A stretch of 64,000 nucleotides of DNA, taken from assembly GCF_905220415.1 (NCBI RefSeq), contig NC_059568.1, forward strand, positions 6,200,001-6,264,000, in the 5' to 3' direction. Under the pieces are notes generated by a model that was not told the DNA's origin, did no database searches, and worked only from the letters and a program-made list of their open reading frames with translations. Each line of letters begins with the position of its first letter. Within the stretch, counting starts at the first letter, position 1. Positions 50,995 through 62,857 of the stretch are shown in pieces. This DNA is from Colias croceus (lineage: Eukaryota; Arthropoda; Insecta; Lepidoptera; Pieridae). The position numbers were made by a program, and so were the translations under genes.

Positions 50995-51179
50995 TAATAT
51001 TATAAAGCTAGAGTTTCTTTGTTTGAATGCGCTGATCTCCGAAACTACTGGTCTGATTTGAAAAATTATTTCGGTGTTAGATAGCCCATTTATCGAGGAA
51101 AGCTATAGGTTATATATATCCTCACGCTAAGACCAACAGGAGCGGAGTTAATGCGGGTGAAACCGCGGAGCAAAGCTAG
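50995..51179 (+). mobile_element. Helitron, third of a tandem array
   Basis: Begins taatattataaagct directly after the previous CTAG, so it lacks the first seven bases of a full 5' end. It ends ggagcaaagCTAG before T. More diverged from 19517-19724 than the second copy is. Confidence -1.
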
Positions 51180-54100
51180 TCAGTAGATGTACTGTATACA
51201 GTATACTCAATTACAATACATGCAATCGCAATTTCCAAGTGTCAAAGGACTCAAAGGTACTAATTCAAATCGAACGTTTATTTATTCATCTTGTAATCCG
51301 ACGGTCTTCTAGAACGTTTGTGTATTATATAACAATTAGATACCACCAGTTCTGAAAGCAGAAGAACCTATAAAGTCCTATTCGGTTAACAACAAAGAAT
51401 GCAATAATGAAACTTGAGTAGGTATGTATAATTATCGTTGGGTATAAAAATAATAACAACCCAAAGTCCTGTGTTTGGATGGTTTTTATATGGTTAATTA
51501 AACAGATTTTATATTGCGGGTATGATATATTTATGCCGGCGATTTTTTCTTCACATATATATTTTAAATAGGTAAAAATTATCATTTTAAATAGCCTTTT
51601 TGGAAAATTATACAAATAAAAAAGTATACATTCATTTAAAAATCATTTTCAGTAGTAACTTCCTCATATGCAATAGTAAACAATGTCATTGGCTCCGTTA
51701 TATTGACAATGCATAAAGTTTGTTTTGCTATTATCGTCAAAAGTAGGTGCCTAGGTTTCTCTTTCGTGTGAACTGATAATGAAGTATGCAAATATATATT
51801 TTACTGTGTTATGAATATAAAACTGGTGTTTATTTAGTGGATTGTGTAAATTTTATCGCGACACATATTTAAATATTAACACATTTATAAATAACGTTTT
51901 ATTCTTGTTCAAATTCTAAATATTAATATTGTTATGGATATTATTTGCGTGAGAGAATCAAATTAAATTATTCTTTTAAACTCAAAATCAATAACAATAT
52001 GAAAACCACTCATTTCCAATATAAAATTACATACCTAAGTTAGCGCTAAATAAAATTGTACCTATATGCTTATTAGTCCCTAATTCGTTAAAACTTGGCG
52101 TATTATATTAATCATGGACGTGGGAGTAAAGATAAAAAACACCAGATCGTTACACGTTGAAATACCTAATTTAGCGGTTTCAATGGATGACTCTTCATTT
52201 TTTTCTCTATTTTTTGTCCACACGCAATTATTTCACGAGTATTACAATAGGTGCTTCAAAGCAACCTCTGATTACAATGTACTAAAAAAATGTATCCGTC
52301 TTTGATTTATTGCATATTTTGTTGTCGTACACGTTGGTACATAACAATTGAAATAAAGTATTGTTTTGTTAAATTATTGTTTTCTGTGGCTTCGGGGATT
52401 GTACGTTAAACAGAGTCAGTGTACGTTTCATGATTAGCTTATTGGAATTATTATATTTAACACTTTACATGAATGATGTCCAGCATTGATAGACCTTTTA
52501 TTAATTTTACTTAGTAATACATAATATTAATATATGTAATTAATTAAATTACGTAATGTTCAATGTACATATTTATTATTTAGTGATTCGTCTACGCCGT
52601 AGAACCAACTCCCACGTGCAAATACTAGGTATCTACGTATTATTGCGTCGAGTTCTTTTCATTACAATTTCAACTTCTCGTCTCTAATTAATTATTCTTC
52701 TCGCAAACAATTAAACATATATATTGTTTCTACCAGACACCGGTTAACATTTTAAAACAATTACTTCGCCTATCAATAACGAGATCAGTTATATTTCCTT
52801 ATATAACAATATTACGGGTTTACGACCGTAGACTACATTATCATTCTACCGAGAAAATTGTATATCAGTAAGCGTAATATATATTCACAGAATTTAATCA
52901 TGTCACCGAAGAATTGAATCTAAGTGAAATCAATTAGTTCTCATAAAGTGTAAAGTAAGCCCTTCACACATGTTTGTTGAGTCCTTGATTGTTACAAATA
53001 TAAATTAAACTCATCGGGATCAATGACTCGTTAGGAACCGACTTTATCCCGATTAACCGTATTGCATTAGATTTATTTAGCTGTAACTGGCTGGGACCGG
53101 CTGGCTAATTGTTCCGAGGCTTAGTGGAATTACTCGTAGCATGAGAGAAGCCGCGAGATGGAACCTATCAAAGTCAATTCAAGCATTTAGTCGTTCAACT
53201 AGACTTTTAGAAGTCATGTTGTTGTCACAATAAAGTATTTTTGGTTCAATGGTTTGGTTCTAGATTAGCGGGTTGGCAAATTTGGAGTCGTTCATGCAAA
53301 AGTAATTTACAAATAAAAACAAGCTACAAACACACGGTTTACTGTTTAATTGTCACGTTACGACCTATATAGCACATGTATATAGTAAACAGCAACTAAA
53401 AATAAAATAGCTCATAGTTCTTTTGTAATGTGAAATGTAAATATGACATTTAACATCGACGCACGTTGCATAAATATGTAGGTAACCTATGTGAACATTT
53501 ATAATTTGAGACAACCACTTTCTTGGGGAAGCCTACAACAAAGTTTGAACATACTTATTATATTTTATTTCGATTGATATGATTGAAGGGAAATAAAATA
53601 AAAACGCGATAAAGACTTAAAGCAAAAACACAATTCGAAGCAAGCATACAATTAACATTCGTGAAATCACGCTCATTGTTACATCGAGATATTGTTACTT
53701 TAAAATTATTAAAAAAGACTAAGAACGAATAAGGTCATACAATCGTACCTACTAAGCTGTAAAGTCTATTTTTAGCTGGTAAACAATACAGACACTCCTT
53801 ATAATTCCGCGAGGCTTGCTCTCTGCGTCCCGTTAAGCTTAGCGAATAACAAATTATTACCAAAGCCGTTTGTGCATTCTTTACGACTTATATTTGTATT
53901 AATTTCATATTTATATTGAAATTTAATATCGTAATCGGTTAGTATTTAGCGCTATTTAATTCATTTTCCAAAAATAGCAGCCTGATTTTGAAAAGATATT
54001 AATCTTGCAAATTATGATTGAAAATATTTTACAACATTTTAAGTGCTATGTTGTAGAAGATATCGGTAATATTCGGAAAACATTTTGTCTTTAAATAAGA

Positions 54101-57008
54101 AATGTCCCTACAAAACATGGCAAATTTTATAATTTAGGTACTACAAGACAAGACTCATCGACGCATGCTAACTTATTAAATTTCAAAATTAATTTATTTT
54201 AAATACGAGTGTGTCTGTCACGCAAGTATTTAACGAGTTGCTAAGTTGAAACGGAGTTGGTATACTTTTTTCACCAAGTCACTGACATACAACCTTACTC
54301 AACTCAGAAAAGAACCCGGAACTTCATATCATCCAGATCAAAGCGGTTAAACTAGAATATTTTTATACCCGCATACTTTTGACTCGCGCGTCAACTTTTT
54401 TTTCTTTTTGTTTTTGCTCGGTAAAATTAACGCTAAAGACTATTGACCAATTACTTTAATAGTTCCAAATTGTTTTAATATACGCAGAAAATATACCAAT
54501 TTTACAACCAGTCCTACAAAATACGATATAGAAATTTAAAAGAATGTTGCGTTGAATTGGTCACTAATTGTTCTACCTATACGAAAGCATAGATATAACA
54601 TAATAACTATTTTTAATTAGAAATAATTGAATAACTTTAGCCAGCCACCATTAATACCATTACGCTCTGACAAATAACAAGAAACACCAATCTATTCTTT
54701 TGTAACGACATCTATCATAGCAAATACTTAATATTAACGTATCATTATCTCTTATATAACAAAGTTAGCCAAACAAATAGTTGTTAAGAAAAAACGGATC
54801 CATAATTAGCACATGACGTTATTTCAAAAAAAACCATGTATGTTCCAATAGCGAAATAACTTCAAATCAATCCAATCTTATTTAATAGATGCTATATATG
54901 GCGTGCTATTAATAGTTGATATAATTAAAAATAAAAACAAATGAGTTACATATATGTCTTAACGAGACCACTGTTAGAAGACATAGTTTTTGTGAGCTAA
55001 GCAATAACGGTCAATGAATGTTGCGTGTAGATATTAATTATTGTAAAGAACTTGAGGGACGCTGTATTTTTTGATCAATTAAAATTGTAAATGTCGAGAT
55101 GTCGTGTCTCTGTACGTTTATCGATTTAAATTATCACTATTGATGATTATCACAAAGATTGTTATGAATTTAACCTCCATAATAATAAGCATCTTATAAA
55201 CAAAAAATATGAAGACGGGTCATGACCATTCTCTTACGGTTTATTACTCAGCATTTCACACGCCGATAATATGTTGCTGATTTTTTTAACATTAAATTAT
55301 TCATGTTTTAAGACTTAACAATATGTTTATAGAGGTAGCTTACTATGCTTACAATATACAATTTCCAAGCTTCACAATGTTACAGCAACGTGTCCACTTA
55401 CCTATATCTCAGAGTCTATGAATGCTTAATGAGATGCTATTTATTTAACATTGTGATAAAATAATTTAGTGTCAGCATCGTGTCTTGCTGACCCAGTCTG
55501 CACGAAGTTTATAATAAATAATACATAATGTATTTAACTCTATAATAAATTTACGTAATGTAATTCTGCCACACCGCCAGAAACGATACACTTACCTACT
55601 TTGAATGTCATTATTTACATAAATTCCTGCGTGTATAATTTAATGACCTGTACTTATCGAAGTTAGACAATTAAGTCGTTATTTGATAATTGATAGGCCT
55701 AAATATATTTGCATTCTGTTGTTATTGTCTTAATAATAAGGTTAACGTAGCTATGATATTCTCCTTCATAACAATGTACGAATGTTATAATTTTTTTTAA
55801 ATGTATGGTCATGTAACTAAGGCCTTTTTTTGCGATTGCTTTTTTTCTCTCTCACAAAAACACATTTTGTACATAGGTACCTGACGAAGCATTTGATGAA
55901 TTCAATTAATTATAAAATAACGCAATCCCATTAAAATAAATATTTCACAATTTGTGTCATTATATTTTGATAAGTTTTTGCGCACATTTTCTGGCTAGCA
56001 TTGATTTAATTGAGGTTTTTATTCTGTTATTTCCGGATAGACAAAGCTTGTTTACGGAGCTTCTTCACAGGCCTTGACTTCGGATGAGTGTTTATTCATC
56101 TATTAGTTTTATTACTGAATACATGCTTATAACTTATGCTTCCACGTACTAACATTTAAAAAAATATCTTTGAACGTTCGAATACTGAATTATAACCTGA
56201 CTTTGACCTAATTGGGTTTGGTCTTAAACACATCATTACTTAAACCGAGGACAATACTTTACCAATATCGGTCATGAAGCCGCAAAACAAAAATTTAAAT
56301 CACAAGTGAATAATATTCGTGATATATACCAATTGAATGCCCATGGAAGTAATTTGTCATATTACCATATCCACATTTTTGTCATTCACAAATCGCTCGG
56401 TTCTAATAGCCCATTACCCCGTTTATTTACATGGTTGATAGTAAGTTTTAAACGGTACTTATGTAAAGATTATAATTATAATAATTCTTGACTAATAAAT
56501 AGTATGAATCTATTCAAAAACAATTTGCATACATGAGGGATGTAATTTAAATACTCCATGGCTAAATTTAGATGTTAAAAGAAAATACGCTATCGGTCTG
56601 TCCTTTGCGTAAATTTAATTATCGTAGAATAAAAACTTTTTGTCGAATATCCTAGTATTATTACAGCCTGGTGTGATTATTTTGGCAGCATGTTAATGTA
56701 TGCACTCTGAAAGGACAAATTATTGAAAAACGTTTGTATTTACTCGTCGTGGAGGTCAACAGCTAATCTGCCAAGTGAAGGCTGTACACTGTACAGTGTG
56801 ATAATGGATGCGTCTGCTTGTAGCTTTTTGTGTTTATTTAAGCGATAAACGTGTTGATGGTCCTTTTAATTTGATAATTAAAAGAAAGGCCAACGCCAAC
56901 GCCGAAATTGTTATCATGTAACTGTATACTGCCAAATTTTCCGGAGAATACATTTTATACCGTAAAATTGTTATGGTATACGCAACAGTCATCAGAATCT
57001 ATATTATA
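51180..57008. other. Non-coding, probable intron
   Basis: AT-rich; a perfect palindrome acactgtacagtgt lies at 56786-56799. The 96-residue minus frame at 51325 and the 63-residue frame at 52114 have no domain. Confidence -1.
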
Positions 57009-57177
57009 CTAGCTTACAGCCTTCGGCTTCGCTCGCTTTCTCTAAAACGATTTGAGATTTAAACTATCCTATCTCTCAAGTCGGATCGAACTGCAGATGG
57101 TGCGCGAATTTTATTATAATCGGTTTAAGAGTCCATTGAGGACAAACATTGTTACACGAGATTTATATATATTAAGA
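57009..57177 (-). mobile_element. Helitron-like element, subfamily 2, copy 2
   Basis: Minus strand from TCTTAATATATATAAATCTC to CTAG (57009-57012), flanked by A (57008) and T (57178). It lacks a few bases near 57125 that are present in the 21900-22075 copy. Confidence -1.
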
Positions 57178-60074
57178 TTTAACGAACTAGATGTTGGAGT
57201 ATAACTGACATTGATGGCAGGGGTTATCTATGAGTATTGTTGTGCACATACTTGGCTTACGGATTGACATTAGGACAACGGAGTAAGGGACTCATGGCGT
57301 TGACTGAAAAAAACAGCACATTACCGTATTGCAAATTTGACAGAGTGACCTTGCTCGGCTCATTACCCAACGATGACGGGGTTGCTGGCACAGGAAGTGA
57401 AGATAGCTATGATACCGTGGGAGAATTATTCAATAGGCTTATTTGTTTGTTTGTTTAGTCACGGCAACTACCCGAATTGTGGTAATTTCCTGCGAGCGAT
57501 TATTACGAGAATTATATATACCTTATTTGTAGGGATATGAATTATTGTGAGGCCGTTTAAAACCTCAAAATGTTATATAAATATAGACAGATACTAAAAT
57601 TCAGGCAAATGCGTTCAGTAGTTCTTCTGCTACGCTTTAGCAACAAACATCGCATTCTAATCCAAGTACACGTTGGATTAAGCCGATAAAAATATGTTTT
57701 CTCTACAAACCTTGGATAGTGTATATTGAAATAAAACAAGAATGAAACCAATTAATATTGTAAATATGGACCTATACTTAATATCAACTGGGACAAATTT
57801 GATTTTATCGAAAATCTGATTATAATATTAGGTTTTTGTTATATTTTAATGTTTTATATGAAAGAACCAATATGTATAACCATAAATTAGAATAGGCACT
57901 ACTTAATGTATTATGTTGCTTAAATAATGCACATATGTCAGCACTTTTTCCATTTAATAATACGAAATAATTCATACATGTGCATTTGCAATTATACTTC
58001 CTTGTGTTACATAAAGTATTGTACATATTTCCTAGAGAACAATGAAAATACAAGTCTTGTGTTATCTTCAAAGCACTGGTCATTATTCTGATCAACGAGG
58101 ATTATGTGGACCGAGCCATATTTAGTCTCCATTGTGTTGATTGCTGGTATAAACAAGCAATTATATCTCATACATAATAACTCAAAACTACGTCTCTTTC
58201 AGCGCATCGTATTTAATTTATAGCAGTTATTTACAAAGCTAGAAACCTATAGACGCATTAACACACCGAAGCCAGATTAAAGAGACAGCGGTCCCCAAAA
58301 TATTGTATTAGTCCAATAATAGCTCAGATCAAGACATGAGCTACATAAAGAACAATAGGCTCGTATACTCCGTACCCATTATTCCATCCGTGTTAACACG
58401 GGCCGTATAAACAAAATAGACAAAACAAATGTCAACACCACATCGATCCAACAACAAACGATAACGTACATACTTATTAAGTTTCACAATGGAACATTCA
58501 ATGAGTGGCTGTTTTCGGTGCCTACTTGAGCGGAATATGTACTAGCGTTTCAACATGACACCATCAGCCCCTTTTTAATCGCCTTCTCGCCATTCTTGGT
58601 AGTGCCTAATCACGTCCTGGCAATATTAACGCTCCGTCGAACAAGCTACAAAATTAATCCATTTTATGTTCGTACACAGCACTCGTCTGATCTCGTGTCG
58701 AACACCCTGAGTACCATTCGTCTGTTCTAAATGGATTTAGAACGTGATATTATCGCATTTTATGGATTTTCTACTATTGTTCCAAATACGGCCCGAACAA
58801 TTATCTATTATTGCTTTGAGACGCTATTTTGAACACGCCATAATTTAGTTAATATTTAAATATCTCTGCCCTTGTGATAGTTATTCAAATAAATACCTAA
58901 TTAACGACTTTTTGCTAAGTTAATTGTTTTTGCAGTAAATTAAAAAGCTCGTGAATTGTTGCTATTTTGAATTATTAAGAGGCTCGGTTGCGTCGTTAGC
59001 GATAACTAATCATTAAATAAACATCAGTTAAAATACCTTCAAGTATTTCACAACAGAATAGAAGGTGCACATAAGGCAATACAGGTGAACGTTTTGTACC
59101 ATCTTATGTAAATATTCTGTTTTGACTTTAGTTATACCGAACATAATTTACACATGTTATTCATAGTTTGGGATTCACCAATTTACCGTAGTGGAAATAT
59201 TTATAGCTCATTGCTCACTTTTGACAAAATATGACCATGCAAATTGTTTAATAGTTTCGACTTAGCTGTTAATCCTATAAATGTTAATTAAATGTACTGA
59301 ATTTTTTGAGATTAAATATCTATCAGCTTACAAAATGATGTCACGTACACGCCGGTTTGTCCTCGAACGATATAAAACCGTTGCAAATAGCCTATAACAT
59401 TTTAGTATTTCCGTAAACGTTCGAAACAAATAAAAAGGACCCTATATACCTATACTTCATTATAATATTACAATATATAGCCGTTTATCTTTACTGGTAC
59501 ATTGCTCTCGCATGCCCATCCATTAATGAAATTATAGATTAATAATGGGGTATCTATATAATTTCTAGAACATCAGAACACGAACAACATTTATCAAATT
59601 AATCGTAGCTCGGTACGTTCCATCACATTGTTTGTATAATCACAGTAATTTTAAAAACGTTGCCTTTCAATCAGCCCATAGTTTTCCATGTGGTCGTCTG
59701 ATGATTATGTCATGACGAAATAGTTTGTGAAACACAATACAATGGTCCTGTATGTACTCAGCCGATGTTGTTCATTGTAATGTAGAATGCGAATCAAATC
59801 GGAATTGTTACAGAAACTACAACAGCGTCGATCACAACACGCCGTCTTATTGTTTTCTCCAACCTTAACGTTCCACAACAACGGGCTCATGAATGTCCCT
59901 TAAACCTGACATATGTCCAATACGCAATAATACCGATTCGACATTTTATCATTCTTAAAGACAAAACCGTGTGCAAATAATAATTGAATAATAATAGGTA
60001 TGGAAAGTGCAAGTGCTAGATTATTCATCAACGATAAAAGTGAAAGTTTCTAACGTTTTCCATTCCGTTCGCAG
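57178..60074. other. Non-coding, up to the UNC93-like acceptor
   Basis: AT-rich; a perfect palindrome ccgtgttaacacgg lies at 58388-58401. The last 20 bases before 60075 are pyrimidine-rich, fitting a 3' splice site. Confidence -1.
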
Positions 60075-60763
60075 GTCAAAAAGAGAACACGGCATGACTG
60101 CGACGCACGGCGGCGGGTGTGAAGATGACCGCCCGGTCAAGGACTCCGTGTACACCCTCAAAACGGGATTCAAGAATGACGGCTATCAGCATGACCGCGA
60201 CTCGAACAGCGACATCGTCAAGCCTCCGCCTCTGCCGATGGAAGACGATTCCTACGCCTCCGGAAAAGTTAAGCTCGCAAGGAGCGAAAAGTGGAGAATA
60301 CTTAAGAATGTCGCGGCCGTCAGCTGTGCGTTCATGGTGCAGTTCACCGCTTTCCAAGGCACGGCGAACCTGCAGTCGTCGATCAATGCCCGCGACGGCC
60401 TGGGAACCGTGTCTCTGAGTTCCATTTACGCTGCGCAAGTCGTCTCTTGCATCCTCGTGCCGACGTTCCTCATTAAAAGGCTAACGGTCAAATGGTCGCT
60501 CTGCCTTTCCATGCTTTGCTACGCGCCGTACATTGGCGCACAGTTTTTCCCGGCTTTCTATACATTGGTGCCGGCCGGCGTTCTAGTCGGTCTCGGAGCG
60601 GCCCCTATGTGGACATCGAAGGCTACGTACTTGACACAAGCGGGAAGTGTGTACGCGAAACTGACAGACCAAGCGGTTGATGGAATTATTGTGCGGTTCT
60701 TTGGATTCTTCTTCCTCGCCTGGCAAACTGCTGAACTGTGGGGCAACCTCATATCAAGTTTAG
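60075..60763 (+). CDS. UNC93-like: UNC93-like exon with start codon
   Basis: The exon starts after a pyrimidine-rich acceptor ending in gttcgcag and has 19 bases of 5' UTR before the ATG at 60094 (G at -3, A at +4). It ends at the donor AG|GTGCGT in phase 1. It encodes residues 1-223 plus the first base of codon 224: the soluble N terminus and the first five hydrophobic segments, including the QSSIN motif. Its GC content is clearly above that of the surrounding intron. Because an acceptor precedes the ATG, an upstream non-coding exon must exist unless transcription starts locally. Confidence -1.
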
Positions 60764-62857
60764 GTGCGTATGCAATTATATTTGAATTTGCAATGAAAGC
60801 TTATAAGAAAAAATGTTTAGATGATTCATGATAAATAAAATATACTGACCATCACAATTTATTATGTTTTGATTCTTAATACAGAAAAATAAAACGATCA
60901 CTGAATTTCACAATGATGAATTGCAATTATATTATTATTCAATAGGAGTTTTTAAATGAGTAGGTAGTTTGTTTTATATCAATAATTGCAACGTTAAAGT
61001 TGCGAATTTATAATTTTTTATGAATAATTTACTAACCTGATTGCATAATAAATAATTATAAACAATTACTTGTTTTTTAGAATGAAATAACTAATTCATT
61101 CCAATTATTAATAATGAGGAAGGGCATCTATTACAAATTCAATAATACTTTGAGATTTTCAACATTCGAAGACAAAATATTATGTAACTAGGGCCTTTGC
61201 TTCGCTTCTGTTGGTCTTAGCGTGACTGATGAGTAAACCATGCTTATCTCCCCACAGTATTTTCGTCTGGCGTGCACAGCGGCGGCAATGTAACAACAGA
61301 AAACACCAGCACCACGCTCCTCACCTGCGGAGCGAACTTCTGCATGATCGGTGGCGGCGCGCACGACAACCAGAACCTCCACCGGCCTCCAGACACCGAG
61401 ATCTATGAGATCAGCGCTATATACCTCGCTTGTGTGTTTGTAGCCGTGCTCATGGTGGCTTTCTTCGTCGACCCCCTCTCTCGGTAAGTCCAGGAACATG
61501 AAATTAATCGATATTGAACAGCGAAAATAAAACGAGCACGCTTATGGTTTTATAGACAACCAAAATTTACGTCCATATCATTAAGTCACATTTTCGTTTT
61601 ATAGTAGACGTCGGCCCTGTAAGAGCCTTCACTAACCATTAATTAAAAACAAAAATAAACTGAGCTTTATCCCGCTTTACCACGACGCAAGTTCCAAGAA
61701 GTTTGCCGCAATACTCATCCATCATGCCGTTTTTTATGCCCTTATTAATTACATTGTATGCAAAAATAATGCTGTTAAAATACAAGATAAATTTAGACTG
61801 ATGTGAATAATTTCGTAATTATTATTCAACAATCTCCAGTACGTTGCATGCGAGTTATATCAGCATAAATTAACTGATTTAATTTTTTTTTATAGGTATG
61901 GTGAGAAGCAAAGGCAATCAGACCCTTCCAAAGAACTTACTGGAATCCAACTGCTTTCTGCGACCGCTTACCAGCTCAAGAAGCCAAATCAACAACTATT
62001 GATTCCAATTACATTATGGATCGGTATGGAACAGGCGTTTATTGGAGCTGACTATACACAGGTAAATTATTATTAGGCCTTAACATTTCTTGGCTATTAT
62101 ATTTAAATGACGTGAATATCTTTAAAAAGAGAGCCTACATCCATCTTCGACAGCCGGTAACAGGCAACAGCCTCACAAAGGTAACTTTGTGAGTGCTCAT
62201 GAGCGGTGTTGTCACTTCATTAGGCCACCTGCTCAGTTACCTGTTCTTTTATAAAAAAAAAGTAATATATCAACTTGTAACTCTTCTTCGGCCTATTTTT
62301 ATAGTCTTTATACAAATAACGCCTTAATCCCTTTGCAATGGAACTCTGCAATGGAAATCTGAAAACTGCAATGGAATTCACACCACTCAAAACCACGATT
62401 ACTCTCTTTCAAAAACGAATAAAAAAAAAATGGAATTAGTTTCGTTTGGAAATTCACTAGATAATATTTACAACAAAGACAATAATTATGAATGGCAATT
62501 ATATTTTTTCACCATACGTAATTATGTTACCTTTAACAACGTATCGAGCGAAGATAAATTGTATTTTTTAACTCAGTACTTTTTTTTAGGCATACGTATC
62601 ATGTGCGCTGGGCATCCGTTCTATTGGATATGTGATGATCTGCTTCGGTGTGGTGAACGCTATTTGCTCCCTGCTGTTCGGTTCGGTGATGAAGTACATT
62701 GGGCGGTTCCCCATCCTGGTGATGGGAGCAGCTCTCCACTTGGGCCTCATTGTCTGGCTTCTCATCTGGAGGCCGAACCCAGAAACTCCCACTACCTTCT
62801 TCGTAATTTCGGGACTGTGGGGAGTCGGTGATGCCGTGTGGCAAACCCAAGTGAACG
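60094..62857 (+). CDS. UNC93-like: UNC93-like multi-pass membrane protein, 3' end beyond window (four coding exons)
   Basis: Spliced coding sequence: 60094-60763, 61258-61483, 61896-62061, 62590-62857, giving 443 residues plus one base. All introns are GT-AG. The start is the first in-frame ATG after the acceptor at 60073-60074; no in-frame ATG lies between 60007 and it. Residues 1-66 form a hydrophilic, presumably cytosolic tail with a PPPLP stretch. Ten or so hydrophobic segments follow, starting near residues 71, 107, 133, 157, 198, 278, 334, 366, 395 and 424. Family hallmarks are QSSIN (94-98), PMWTSKATYLT (171-181), ELWGNLISS (214-222), CGxNFC in the loop after segment 5, GMEQAF..ADYT in exon 3 and GLWGVGDAVWQTQ (429-441). 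Sequons NVT (234) and NTS (239) fit an extracellular loop. UNC93 proteins are MFS-like; nematode UNC-93 acts on a potassium channel, and the role of the insect UNC93A-like branch is poorly defined. Members usually have about 450-540 residues, so the last transmembrane segments and tail are missing here. Confidence -1.
61258..61483 (+). CDS. UNC93-like: UNC93-like coding exon 2
   Basis: Acceptor ccccacag|tattttcg and donor CG|GTAAGT. It completes codon 224 as Val and ends in phase 2. It encodes residues 224-298 and most of codon 299: an extracellular loop with two N-glycosylation sequons and the cysteine pair of CGANFC, then a hydrophobic segment (EISAIYLACVFVAVLMVAFF) and DPLSR. Confidence -1.
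61896..62061 (+). CDS. UNC93-like: UNC93-like coding exon 3
   Basis: A poly-T acceptor (tttttataggtatgg) precedes the exon, and the donor is ACAG|GTAAAT. Its first base completes Arg299, and it ends on a codon boundary after residue 354. It encodes a cytosolic linker (YGEKQRQSDPSKELTG) and the segment LLIPITLWIGMEQAFIGADY, which carries the family's Glu-Gln motif. Confidence -1.
62590..62857 (+). CDS. UNC93-like: UNC93-like coding exon 4 (last in window)
   Basis: Acceptor tttttttag|gcatac; donor AACG|GTATGT in phase 1. It encodes residues 355-443: two hydrophobic hairpins and the strongly conserved GLWGVGDAVWQTQ. The next codon starts with G and would need CN from the following exon to give the Ala usual after this motif. 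No such exon is visible up to 64000. The longer open frame that begins at 62430 is in another phase and is a shadow. Confidence -1.

Larger units (their letters stand above)
60764..62589 (+). other. Introns between UNC93-like coding exons
   Basis: Three AT-rich introns: 60764-61257, 61484-61895 and 62062-62589. The third holds a perfect 9-bp hairpin at about 62170-62192 (ctcacaaag/ctttgtgag) and several copies of tgcaatgga near 62337-62375. No other coding sequence is visible. Confidence -1.

Noticed and set aside
60007..60093. N-terminal extension of the UNC93-like frame
   Set aside because: It would start at GTG, and the acceptor at 60073-60074 places the exon start after it. The first in-frame ATG is 60094.
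60076..60438. 120-residue minus-strand frame and 99-residue + frame over coding exon 1
   Set aside because: Shadows of the GC-richer UNC93-like exon.
62430..62831. 133-residue frame overlapping coding exon 4
   Set aside because: It is in a different phase from the conserved UNC93-like reading and starts in the intron.
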